Source of the DNA: Candidatus Omnitrophota bacterium
GTDB taxonomy: Bacteria > Hinthialibacterota > Hinthialibacteria > Hinthialibacterales > JAKPRU01
Reading direction: 5' to 3'
Assembly (NCBI GenBank): GCA_029568995.1
Contig: JAKPYU010000788.1
Location: 1-47,984, forward strand
DNA: 47,984 nucleotides
Positions 18,501 through 27,512 of the stretch are shown piece by piece. A program made the translations under genes and the position numbers. The notes below the pieces were generated by a model. It was given only the letters and a program-made list of their open reading frames with translations, was not told where the DNA came from and made no database searches. Within the stretch, counting starts at the first letter, position 1; each line of letters starts with the position of its first letter.

Positions 18501-18681
18501 CGACCCAGACGCGGTTCAGCGGAGTTTGATCGTCGGCGGTGACGACCTTGCCTTCCAGGATGATTCGTTGCAGAGGAATGGGGGTTTCGGCGTGAAGGAT
18601 TCCGGGTGCGATGAACACACCGCAACCCGCCGCCAGAAGCAGCAGATGTCGCAGCCAAATCCGGTTCCGTGTGCGATTCAT
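15580..18681 (-). CDS. Giant membrane protein: periplasmic Ig-like domain plus GT-C-like core
   Basis: This 1033-residue protein starts with a signal-like helix ending in GILHA, then an Ig/carboxypeptidase-regulatory-like segment (IILEGKVVTADDQTPLNRVWVAV and so on). A helical region and a second beta segment lead to one membrane helix near 290-305, followed by a Pro/Ser-rich linker. A block of about 11 helices (385-745) resembles GT-C transferases, with LYPETVSLFLVSAAFAAW and HPMHGLLITVVLGIATL. The last 280 residues are soluble and end in a beta domain (GFPIIAQARICNLLDSELRAS). It overlaps both neighbours by ATGA. The combination of a leading exported domain and a GT-C core is unusual. The substrate is unknown. 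Confidence 0.8.
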   Translation of the reverse strand: MNRTRNRIWLRHLLLLAAGCGVFIAPGILHAETPIPLQRIILEGKVVTADDQTPLNRVWVAVYAGGEEPLAWEWTRADGSFHFGNVTFITGIYQVRLQSENQLIKDASAEISLPELAPGESPETLLTAHRFLSAQGILRQEISQVLVDRVAQVTEQDKETVVRVMTALIDAVNGFYITHPVTFTMEKVEDLTLQTVDLRGSVRGLLGNSRLRGGVVRFLYKDYVIAKPQTGADNKFDYEDVQVPLGTIKVVASDRFGLFQQVEKEYEITPETAVLVVEDLTCSLRLWVKVAGALIAGTIIWLIVRGRRSPPESRPPQAGSPTGSSDSPSEPLLLKIERGIDFLRPQVRRFRGIAARCWGRTAGEAIETLTVSPWFWMHGGICVVLVLWAGLQLYGHTIQAGGPLPAAEAGAVGHAQQIRDASAENDREMYENALQVPPHFTPFQVLIWSRILTAVRFNQTAWQCIHLAFFCGAVLLTGLAAWALSQRAFRIPAGGTTAGLCASVLLLLSPGAVRYSCSLYPETVSLFLVSAAFAAWCFGGMTAWRRTLTLCSFLLGYAFLCHPMHGLLITVVLGIATLFRQRFSRGSLADLLFFLMPGVVTVALVSRIFLPETSEITYAFLGRGENLGWFAGLIWSFERLLMDYSPYREAMLAILLLSGAMVWISPSRRVRGLAAGMAAGILTIACISGKYWSSLLALLPVLVLFPALAAEAAVSMTENRQRQSYAITIATLVFLAAPFTQARTYQHPYSYAGKEWNVVLENLLPTINPERGALIVGENRFLNSEIVNVALVERYEANLRKIYRPDFQGTIEANGARIADASQTLQEIERWLRNDLVGSVSAIELLQGHPLLKDNSFIEQEGWSQTWVDLLKSQPWRPETHTTVLDAEKVAIHSYKKSIEKTNIGYSRRLDTPYAGITGLSLLNDQGIYTDEVPAGFPIIAQARICNLLDSELRASVWWVISKRFADLPYEKVVMETRQNITVAPLASGVFNMTLPMPSKVGRYWAVAYLQDELGNHLDAAYLADDVRVEETR

Positions 18682-21572
18682 CCGGCAGCGTTCCCGTTCG
18701 ATAGGGGGATACGGAGTACATGCCCCGTCCAGTCCATCAGCAGCATATCATTCTCGTGGCATTCCATCGCAAGCCATATCGTCCGGGTCGGCTGATCCAT
18801 CCGCCGGAAGATTGCGAGCGGAGATCCCGGAATGTATCGGTAGACATCTCCCGTCCGTGTCAGAAGATAAAGACAGGACCCCGATGGGTCCAGGGCCATA
18901 TCTGTCGCCATGTCGATACTGCCTGCATCTGCCCCCCACTGGGCTTGAATCCGAGGCGGTTCTTTGTCACTCAAAAAGGTCTTGCCGAAAGACAAAACGC
19001 CACCGTGGACATTCAGAGAGAGAATACCCCCACGCGGATCTCGACAGGCGCGGCATAACTCTGCGGTTCCCATGTCGGGCAATGCTCCTTCCGCTGTGTT
19101 TTCTTTCGTTTTCCACCAGCATCCATTACTGCCGAGCAGCAGAATGCCCTTCGAGTCCGCTGATGGCAGTATCCCAATGGGCTTTTCCCATTTCCCCTGT
19201 TCCACGGGAGCCAGGTCGATCCTGGTTCCGTCTTCTCTCAGCAACTGTCCGGAGCGGGTCGCAATCAACCACCCTTGCGGGATGCTCAAGAACCGCTCTG
19301 CAGCGTCCCCTTCGAATTGCGAGGCAAGTGAAACAACAATCTCATTCGACGGTCCCCAGATCTCCCCGTTCTGAAGTAAGCGATACGGTTGGCCGTCTTT
19401 CATTTCAAGATCCACGAACACCGGCACAGGATTCTTGTATCCCGCATCGGGTTGATGAAACAACGCGAAGGCGGACTGGGGATTGGGGATTGCGGACTGG
19501 GGATTGGGGATTGCGGATTGGGAAGAGGGTTGGAGAGGTGGAATGATAATCTCGTGTTCCATGCATGAAGTCAGGACTGCCTCGCCGAGGGGGCTGAGGC
19601 GAGACCATCGGAAGAAGGCCATGCCGACTCGATAGCGCTGCAAATTCCGAATGGCTTCCTGCGGGGTCAGCCAACCTGCGATGAAAGCATCCACCGTATC
19701 GAGCCGTTCGGGCATATCAGCCGCTGAGGGAGAAGCGTGGAAATTGGGGATGGCCACGACCTTCCCGCCGAACAGTGCGGAGTAGGCCATCGCTGGTTGC
19801 GGTTCGGCCAGGACCGTTCCGCCATATCCTCTTGATGCAATCTCTTTCAGGGCGGGGAACGTGACCGGGTCGTTGAAATCCCGGTATGGCTCGATCCACC
19901 ATGGTTTAACACTCTTCCACGTTTCGTAGACTGTCAGCAGACGTGTATGGCAAGTGGGAACGGCGATCACAAACAGCGCCAGGCAGATGACAATGGGAAG
20001 ACGGGCGTGTTCAACCTCCTCTGTGTCTCCCCCAATCCTGGGGGAGAAGTCTACGCCGCTGCCCTCCCCAAGACTGGGGAGGCGCAAATTCTTCCGCCGG
20101 ATGTGCAAAATCCAGTCCGACGATGCCAGCGTCCCGACGGCCAGCAGTGGAATCACCGGCAAGGCCTGGAACAGGCGAAAACTCTTGTACAGCGTAATGA
20201 TGCCGGTTACCAGGACAAACAACGGCGGAATGGACATGAGGGCTATCAGAACCGCCACAACACCCGCGAAGAAAGCGCGCGGGTCCCGTGGAATCTTTGT
20301 CCAGAACAGAACAAACAAGACAAGTGCAATCGCGGGAGCGCCAGTGGGACAGGCATTCAGCCCGGTCAATGTGAGCCAGCGGACCGGCTTGAGAATGAAC
20401 CAATTCCCGCCGATCGGCAGGATATGGCCCGCGTAGTCATAGGGTATACCGGACTCGATATCGAATAGAAAGGCGGGATTCTGAATTCCTTTAAAGTGAA
20501 TCATCCCCCAGAGAATCGCCGGTGCTGCTGAAAGGAGAATGATCCCAACCTCTACCCCCATGAACCGCAATCGGCTCCGATCTGCACCCATGATTAAAAA
20601 TCCCAGGAAACCGGAACACAGAACTAGAACAGCAAGCAGCAAATAAAAGACATGTGTGGTTGCCAGCGTCGCTGCAAGAATCAATAGAATAACAGCCTGC
20701 CCCCACCGGAACCGTGTGCCATTCCAGGACCAGGCAATCACTGCCGGAAAGAGAATGTGGAGCGCCATGCCGCCGGGATACGCCAGGGTCCGCAACTCGT
20801 GAAATCCCGGACCGCCCGGAAATCCTGCCAGCGACAGCAGAAGGAAAAACGAAGCGCACAAATCCCCCACGGAACGCGACTGAAATACACGCAGCCCAAA
20901 GAATCGCCATCCCCCCACTGCAAGAACGACCCACAATGCGGGAATGTAAAACCACACCTCGTCATGCGGAACCTTCGCGAAAACCGACAGAAACGCCAGC
21001 ACGGAATGGTAAGAGGAAACGGAGTACCGGGGATCGTAATCGCCGCCATCCAGGAACGGATGCGCCATTCCCGGCCCGCCCCGTTGAATCACCTCCAGTA
21101 TATAACCGATATGAAAGCGCCCATCCTCGGCCATGAACGCGCCGATCCTCAGCAAATACACTAGGGCAACGATGGTCAGGATGAGAAGGAGAATGGTCAA
21201 TCCGCTCATCCGACGATCATTCGGCTCGGCAGCCTCGGATGTCTCTTCTATCGGTAAAAGGACGACAAGGGCGTTTCCCAGACCCAGCAGGATACCGAAT
21301 ACCAGCCAGTTTGCCCCAATGCATGATAGGAGCAGCGCCAGGACAGAGGCGATACACCATCCCAGGAGACATGCCATCGGCCAGCGGATTGTCGATGGGA
21401 TTGTGCTATCGCCTTTCCGCAGGATGAAATCGCCCATTGGCGCAGCTACCCAGAGGAGAGCGAGCAGCAACCGCAAAGGCCCCGGAATCCATACCCCCAA
21501 AGGCGATCCAAGCACCGCCGGAACCGCCGCGATGAATAGAAGAGAACTGACCTGTCTTCCGTTTATCCACAT
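18678..21572 (-). CDS. Giant GT-C-like membrane protein carrying dispersed repeats in frame
   Basis: The 964-residue product has about 12 helices in residues 1-545, with a long acidic loop (FMAEDGRFHIGYILEVIQRGG) like those of GT-C transferases. The remaining 420 residues are soluble and include propeller-like turns (GSNGCWWKTKEN, GTAELCRACRDPRGGILSLN, LDPSGSCLYLLTRTGDVYRYIPG). Two segments look foreign. Residues about 494-517 are encoded by a palindromic CTCCCC...GGGGAG intergenic-type repeat. Residues about 680-700 are encoded by about eight 7-bp CAATCCS units, giving AIPNPQSAIPNPQS. Both keep the frame open. It is the first gene of the operon and its TGA overlaps the next ATG. The upstream gap to groES belongs to divergent transcription. 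Confidence 0.8.
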   Translation of the reverse strand: MWINGRQVSSLLFIAAVPAVLGSPLGVWIPGPLRLLLALLWVAAPMGDFILRKGDSTIPSTIRWPMACLLGWCIASVLALLLSCIGANWLVFGILLGLGNALVVLLPIEETSEAAEPNDRRMSGLTILLLILTIVALVYLLRIGAFMAEDGRFHIGYILEVIQRGGPGMAHPFLDGGDYDPRYSVSSYHSVLAFLSVFAKVPHDEVWFYIPALWVVLAVGGWRFFGLRVFQSRSVGDLCASFFLLLSLAGFPGGPGFHELRTLAYPGGMALHILFPAVIAWSWNGTRFRWGQAVILLILAATLATTHVFYLLLAVLVLCSGFLGFLIMGADRSRLRFMGVEVGIILLSAAPAILWGMIHFKGIQNPAFLFDIESGIPYDYAGHILPIGGNWFILKPVRWLTLTGLNACPTGAPAIALVLFVLFWTKIPRDPRAFFAGVVAVLIALMSIPPLFVLVTGIITLYKSFRLFQALPVIPLLAVGTLASSDWILHIRRKNLRLPSLGEGSGVDFSPRIGGDTEEVEHARLPIVICLALFVIAVPTCHTRLLTVYETWKSVKPWWIEPYRDFNDPVTFPALKEIASRGYGGTVLAEPQPAMAYSALFGGKVVAIPNFHASPSAADMPERLDTVDAFIAGWLTPQEAIRNLQRYRVGMAFFRWSRLSPLGEAVLTSCMEHEIIIPPLQPSSQSAIPNPQSAIPNPQSAFALFHQPDAGYKNPVPVFVDLEMKDGQPYRLLQNGEIWGPSNEIVVSLASQFEGDAAERFLSIPQGWLIATRSGQLLREDGTRIDLAPVEQGKWEKPIGILPSADSKGILLLGSNGCWWKTKENTAEGALPDMGTAELCRACRDPRGGILSLNVHGGVLSFGKTFLSDKEPPRIQAQWGADAGSIDMATDMALDPSGSCLYLLTRTGDVYRYIPGSPLAIFRRMDQPTRTIWLAMECHENDMLLMDWTGHVLRIPLSNGNAAG
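19472..19532. repeat. Heptanucleotide repeat (CAATCCS family) inside a coding sequence
   Basis: About eight imperfect 7-bp units (GGATTGC/GGATTGG, with GGACTGG variants) lie within the 964-residue protein gene and are read in frame as a seven-residue Pro-Asn-Pro-Gln-Ser-Ala-Ile repeat. The unit is the same as in the large array at 1421-1739. Confidence 0.85.
20022..20090. repeat. Dispersed palindromic repeat (CTCCCC/GGGGAG) inside a coding sequence
   Basis: Two neighbouring hairpins, CTCCCCCAATCCTGGGGGAG and CTCCCCAAGACTGGGGAG, lie in the 964-residue protein gene, at the end of a cytoplasmic-side loop before the last helix. A similar palindrome (CCTCCCCCGAAGATCGGGGG) is found between genes at 26778-26800. 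This indicates an intergenic repeat that has entered a gene. Confidence 0.7.
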
Positions 21573-21797
21573 CTTCTGTCAATCGGGACCGGAAAGATCC
21601 CTTTTCCCTCTCTCTGACGCCCTTCAAGATGAATCATTTTGGCACACTCGAAGGCCAGACGCTTGCCATTTTGAACAGGTTCTCCGCGCGTTTTGGCGCA
21701 CACTCCAATGTGCCGAATGATGTAACTATAGTCGAAAGAATTGGTTATGTCACAACGGGAACCGGACCATTTATGGCATCAGGCTTGCTCACGGCTC

Positions 21798-21826
21798 TTG
21801 TGACCATTCATGAGCAATACAATAAT
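21798..21826 (+). promoter_or_regulatory. Possible groES-groEL promoter
   Basis: TTGTGA (21798-21803) and AATAAT (21821-21826) are spaced by 17 bases, about 40 bases before the groES start. No CIRCE element (TTAGCACTC-N9-GAGTGCTAA) was found upstream, so HrcA control is not evident. The rest of the 292-bp gap shows nothing else recognisable. Confidence 0.35.
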
Positions 21827-21864
21827 ACACTATCATTTTTGGGACGGACAGAAAGGAGATTGCC

Positions 21865-22155
21865 ATGGCCGTCAAACCATTGGCCGACCGAATTCTGGTC
21901 AAGCGCAGTGAGCAGGAAGAGCAGAAGAGTGGCGGTGGAATCATTATCCCCGACACGGCGAAAGAGAAGCCTCAAGAGGCTGTTGTGGTGGAAGTAGGCC
22001 CGGGTAAGCTGGATGAGAACGGGAAACGCATTGCGATGGAAGTCAAAAAGGGCGACCGGATTCTCATCAGCAAATACGGCGGGACAGAAGTCAAAATCAA
22101 CGGCGAAGAACATCTCATCCTGCGAGAGGATGATGTGCTTGCCATTCTCACTTGA
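21865..22155 (+). CDS. groES: Co-chaperonin GroES
   Basis: A 96-residue cap protein that closes the GroEL folding chamber. Motifs are [20 protein letters not shown], the mobile loop [33 protein letters not shown], and [17 protein letters not shown] with the usual C-terminus [16 protein letters not shown] ribosome site lies about 8 bases before the ATG. groEL begins 58 bases after the stop. Confidence 0.98.
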   Translation: MAVKPLADRILVKRSEQEEQKSGGGIIIPDTAKEKPQEAVVVEVGPGKLDENGKRIAMEVKKGDRILISKYGGTEVKINGEEHLILREDDVLAILT

Positions 22156-22195
22156 ACACAGGATTCCACCTCAAATAATCGAATCTGGAATATAG

Positions 22196-23848
<1,653 letters not shown>

Positions 23849-23870
23849 TACAATCTGCAGGCAACTCTGT

Positions 23871-23918
23871 CAAACCGCCTGTCTTTCTCAGGAAGGACGG
23901 GCGGTTTGTTCTTTCTTT
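23871..23918 (+). terminator. Terminator after groEL
   Basis: CAAACCGCC pairs with GGCGGTTTG around a partly paired middle (GTC...GAC), followed by TTCTTTCTTTT. It begins 23 bases after the groEL stop. Confidence 0.75.
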
Positions 23919-23977
23919 TGGGATTCCGGATGCCACATTTGATGGGGATACAGCCCCGGTTCTTCCGAGAGAACCTC

Positions 23978-24012
23978 TTCTCCCTCTCCCGGGAGAGGGT
24001 TGGGGTGAGGGT
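23978..24012. repeat. Dispersed palindromic repeat (CTCTCCCGGGAGAG family)
   Basis: CCCTCTCCCGGGAGAGGG followed by TTGGGGTGAGGG. Near-identical copies are at 39250-39316, 40636-40680 and 44482-44560. It lies in the 490-bp gap between groEL and the NagB-PIG-L gene, together with the groEL terminator and a GTGGACA-type run (24057-24092). Nothing else recognisable is seen in this gap. Confidence 0.8.
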
Positions 24013-24056
24013 CTGCTCCCCGCTCACCCTGCCTGTATCCGTTCGATTCTTTCGCT

Positions 24057-24092
24057 CACTCTGTCCACCCCGTCCACATTGTCCACTCCGTC
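24057..24092. repeat. GTGGACA-type dispersed repeat (reverse orientation)
   Basis: CACTCTGTCCACCCCGTCCA continues with ATTGTCCACTCCG, the complement of the units at 11412 and 13026. Confidence 0.6.
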
Positions 24093-24339
24093 GTACTCCC
24101 CTCTCCCTCCGGCAGAGCGAGCACTCCTGAACAGCCCGGTAATCTTGGGCAAAATCGTTCGCCGGTTTATCCTTACTACGATATGGTCAATTGCCCTCCA
24201 GCCCCGAATACGGCCCTGATAATACCGTGATACACTTCGGGAAACATCTGGCTCTGCACCTCCCACGGGTCGATACAGTCTGCCCGCTATCGAGGATGGT
24301 GTATGGGTGTTTGGTTTTCATTCAGAGGAGATCCGTACA

Positions 24340-26694
24340 ATGAACGAGATTGCCACAGAATCTGCCAGCAAGGTGGAGGAAGTTGCTCTTAAGAATTGCG
24401 CCTGTCGTCTGTTGTATCCGCCAGTCGAAAAAATCAAGACCGTTATGGTGGACAATTTCCCTGCCTTGGGACAATTGGCCGCGCTGCGGTTCATCGAATG
24501 GGTTCAGCAGAATCCGGGCGGCGTGATATCCCTTCCGACCGGTAAAACTCCGGAACATTTTATCCAATGGGTCAGGCGCCTTCTGAACACCTGGAAATCG
24601 GCTCGGACTCAGGCCGTTCTCCAAGAGTATGGATTGGATCCGGGAATCTTCCCGGACATGAAAAGCCTCCATTTCGTTCAAATCGACGAATTCTATCCCA
24701 TTCATCCCTGGCATGAGAACAGCTTCTATGCGTATGTGAAACGTTTCTATCTGGATGGATTCGGACTGGACCCCTCCAAGGCTTTATTGATGGACTGTTA
24801 CAAAATCGGGCTTCGTCCGGACCAATCTCTTGAAGCTCTCTGGCCGGGCAGTGAGGTCGATCTGAGTTTGCGTCGCCGACCGGGCAAAACGCCGTTCGAA
24901 TGCGAACAGAAAGCATTACTGCATCGGATCGACCAATGGTGCCAGGAGTATGAAGACAAAATTCGCAGCCTGGGTGGGATCGGATTCTTTTTGGGCGGAA
25001 TCGGTCCGGATGGACATATCGGGTTTAATGTGCGCGGTTCCAGCCATCATTCAATCACCCGTCTCTGCGCCACCAACTATATGACGCAGGCCGCGGCGGC
25101 CTCCGATCTGGGCGGCATTGAAATCGCGCGCAAACGGCTGGTCATTACCATTGGCCTCGGAACGATCACCTGCAATCCCCAATGCACGGCGATCATTATC
25201 GCGGCGGGTGAGGCCAAAGCGGGCGTTGTGAAAAAGGCCATTGAAGGTGAAAAGGATGTCCTGATTCCCGCCTCCTCGCTTCAGAGCCTGCCGAACGCGC
25301 GGTTCTTCATTACCCAGGGAGCCGCCAAGGATCTCCACGAACGGAAAATCCATTTTCTGACCCTGGCCGAATCCGTGAGCGAGGAAGAGACGGAGCGGAT
25401 TCTCATCGACCTCTCTCTGCAGAAGCAAAAACGATTGATGGATCTGACCCGGGAGGATTTCGATTCGGACCGATTCGCGGCGGAACTGCTGCGCAAGCGA
25501 TCTGAGAAACCCGAAGTCCTGGCCGGTCTTGTTCGAGATCGTCTGATTCAGCGAATTGAGAAGGGAGGACGAGTCTCCTCCAACAAGAAATTCCTTCACA
25601 CGGAACCGCACCACGATGACATCATGCTGGGATATCTCCCCGCGGTGGTTCGAAGTATGCGGGACCAGTCCAATTCGCATCTATTCGCGACCATGACCAG
25701 TGGGTTTACCGCGGTCACCAACGACTATCTCATGCAGCGGTTCGAGATCCTCCGTGACTTCATCGACACGCTTCCGTTCGCGAAACTGATGTGTGACGGC
25801 TATTTCGATCCTGCCAATCCGGTGGCGCGCAATCGAGATGTCTGGCAATACCTGGACGGCGTGGCGAGCGGCAGCCAGCCGATGCGCGACAAGGGAACCG
25901 CCCGGCGTCTGTTGCGGGACCTGGTGGAGTTGTTCGGACGGTCCGGACTGGAAGATGTCAAGGCCCGCATCACCGAGATCAAACACAGCATCGCTTCCGG
26001 GTATCCGGGCAAGAAAGATCCCTCGCATATTCAGAAGCTGAAAGGGATGTGCCGGGAGTGGGAGGCGGAGTGTCTCTGGGGATATTTCGGCTATCGCTGC
26101 GAGTGTGTCCGTCCCCTTCGTCTCGGATTCTACACCGGCGACATTTTCACCGAGGAACCGACCATGGGGAGGGATATTCCACCGATTCTCGCCGTCTTTG
26201 ATGAGATCGAACCGGATATTGTCAGTGTGGCCCTGGACCCCGAAGCCAGCGGGCCGGATACCCATTACAAGGTGCTCCAGGCTGTCACCGAGGCCCTGCG
26301 TCTGTATGTGGAGAGAACCAACCGCATGGATATCCGAATCTGGGGATACCGCAATGTCTGGTATCGTTTCCATCCCTCCGAGGCCAACATGTATGTGCCG
26401 GTGTCGCTCAACATGTTCGCCATTATGCGAAGCGCTTTCATGAATACGTTTCTCTCTCAGAAAGATGCTTCTTTTCCCAGTTACGAGCACGACGGGCCGT
26501 TCTGCGAACTCGCGCAGAAAATCCAGGTCGAGCAATATCAGATGATGAAAACCTGTCTGGGTCGGGAATGGTTCCAGGAGCATCCCAGTCCGCAGATCCG
26601 TGCCACGCGCGGCCTGGTCTTTCTCCGGGAACTGGATCTGGACAGCTTCTATGCGTGCAGCCGGGAATTGCGCCGATCCGCCGAAAACCGCTGA
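24340..26694 (+). CDS. Glucosamine-6-phosphate deaminase (NagB-like) fused to a PIG-L/LmbE deacetylase domain
   Basis: The 784-residue protein joins two enzymes of amino-sugar metabolism. The N-terminal half resembles NagB/6-phosphogluconolactonase: ISLPTGKTPEHFIQWV, HFVQIDEFYP (catalytic Asp region) and FFLGGIGPDGHIGFNVRGS near residues 215-230. NagB converts glucosamine-6-phosphate to fructose-6-phosphate and ammonia. The second half starts near residue 420 with TEPHHDDIMLGY, the zinc-binding motif of PIG-L/LmbE N-deacetylases. Such fusions are known in Bacteroidetes and related groups. Here a single protein could deacetylate and deaminate N-acetylglucosamine-6-phosphate. AGGAG lies 9 bases before the chosen ATG; an in-frame start 33 bases earlier is less likely. 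The fused domain also contains an extra charged segment around 560-600. Confidence 0.9.
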   Translation: MNEIATESASKVEEVALKNCACRLLYPPVEKIKTVMVDNFPALGQLAALRFIEWVQQNPGGVISLPTGKTPEHFIQWVRRLLNTWKSARTQAVLQEYGLDPGIFPDMKSLHFVQIDEFYPIHPWHENSFYAYVKRFYLDGFGLDPSKALLMDCYKIGLRPDQSLEALWPGSEVDLSLRRRPGKTPFECEQKALLHRIDQWCQEYEDKIRSLGGIGFFLGGIGPDGHIGFNVRGSSHHSITRLCATNYMTQAAAASDLGGIEIARKRLVITIGLGTITCNPQCTAIIIAAGEAKAGVVKKAIEGEKDVLIPASSLQSLPNARFFITQGAAKDLHERKIHFLTLAESVSEEETERILIDLSLQKQKRLMDLTREDFDSDRFAAELLRKRSEKPEVLAGLVRDRLIQRIEKGGRVSSNKKFLHTEPHHDDIMLGYLPAVVRSMRDQSNSHLFATMTSGFTAVTNDYLMQRFEILRDFIDTLPFAKLMCDGYFDPANPVARNRDVWQYLDGVASGSQPMRDKGTARRLLRDLVELFGRSGLEDVKARITEIKHSIASGYPGKKDPSHIQKLKGMCREWEAECLWGYFGYRCECVRPLRLGFYTGDIFTEEPTMGRDIPPILAVFDEIEPDIVSVALDPEASGPDTHYKVLQAVTEALRLYVERTNRMDIRIWGYRNVWYRFHPSEANMYVPVSLNMFAIMRSAFMNTFLSQKDASFPSYEHDGPFCELAQKIQVEQYQMMKTCLGREWFQEHPSPQIRATRGLVFLRELDLDSFYACSRELRRSAENR

Positions 26695-26706
26695 CCTTTA
26701 CGGACC

Positions 26707-26743
26707 GTGGATTGCGGATTGGGGATTGCGGATTATGGATTGC
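26707..26743. repeat. Heptanucleotide repeat (GGATTGN) between genes
   Basis: Five units of GGATTGC/GGATTGG, the complement of the CAATCCS array at 1421-1739, lie just after the NagB-PIG-L stop and are followed by CCGCCTTTGGCGG, a further small palindrome. Confidence 0.8.
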
Positions 26744-26777
26744 CGCCTTTGGCGGAATGACGGAAAGGATGATTTTC

Positions 26778-26812
26778 CTCCCCCGAAGATCGGGGGAGGT
26801 CAGGTGGGGGTT
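26778..26812. repeat. Dispersed palindrome CCTCCCCCGA/TCGGGGGAGG
   Basis: A perfect 10-bp stem with a short loop, followed by TCAGGTGGGGG. It is related to the repeat inside the coding sequence at 20022-20090. Confidence 0.7.
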
Positions 26813-26915
26813 GAGTGCATTGAACTGACCGGCATCTTGCCTGCGGCTCTTCCAGGCTCGTGAATTGTCCGCACACAACACTGGAAAATCGAGATCAGGA
26901 AAGGAAATACGATTC

Positions 26916-27449
26916 ATGTGTCCCGCGCGACGTTCCAGGTCCAGTGCATTCACCCTGATCGAACTGCTCATCGTTGTGGCGATTATCGGCATCCTCGCGG
27001 CCATCGCCGTGCCGAACTTCATGAATGCCCGTATCAAGGCCTCGGTTGCTCGATGCCACGCCGACCTGAAGGCGCTGGGAGACTCCATCCGGATGTATCA
27101 GCTTGACAACGGGGCTGTCTGGATGTGGGAAAGCGGGAATCCGTACAAGGAACTCATGCGGCTGACCACGCCCGTCGCTTATATAGCAGCCGTTCCCGAT
27201 GACGTGTTCCACCCGATAGTCACGGATTGGCCCACAAAACACTACGATTATCATTCCTACGGGACATTTGAGTTACAGAATGACTGGGCGCTCTGGGGAT
27301 TCGGCCCGGACAAAGGACAAAGCATGGATTGTTTTCTCTACACTCCGGGAAAATCGGGCCAGTTCAAAAACGCACTCTATAATCCGTCCAACGGCCTGAT
27401 CAGCAACGGGGATGTGATCAACAATTCCTGGTACGGGATCTCTTTTTAA
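26916..27449 (+). CDS. Type IV pilin/pseudopilin-like protein
   Basis: A 177-residue protein with a prepilin leader: a basic start (MCPARRSRSS), then FTLIELLIVVAIIGILAAIA, the hydrophobic N-terminal helix with Glu at position 5 of the mature chain. Cleavage would be by a PilD-type peptidase before Phe; the residue before it is Ala rather than the usual Gly. The rest has a pseudopilin-like head (ARCHADLKALGDSIRMYQLDNG). The position of the start is set by AGGAAAGGAAAT just upstream of the ATG at 26916. No pilus or secretion machinery is adjacent, so the gene is an orphan; the exact role (type II secretion or surface fibre) is not known. Confidence 0.85.
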   Translation: MCPARRSRSSAFTLIELLIVVAIIGILAAIAVPNFMNARIKASVARCHADLKALGDSIRMYQLDNGAVWMWESGNPYKELMRLTTPVAYIAAVPDDVFHPIVTDWPTKHYDYHSYGTFELQNDWALWGFGPDKGQSMDCFLYTPGKSGQFKNALYNPSNGLISNGDVINNSWYGISF

Positions 27450-27512
27450 TCTCTCCCACAGAAGCATCTTCTTGCAAGACGGATCGCAGGCTGTACGGAT
27501 GGCAATGCTGAA

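Noticed and set aside
21573-21864. CIRCE heat-shock element upstream of groES
   Set aside because: A partial dyad near 21689-21715 was examined, but it lacks the TTAGCACTC-N9-GAGTGCTAA pattern.
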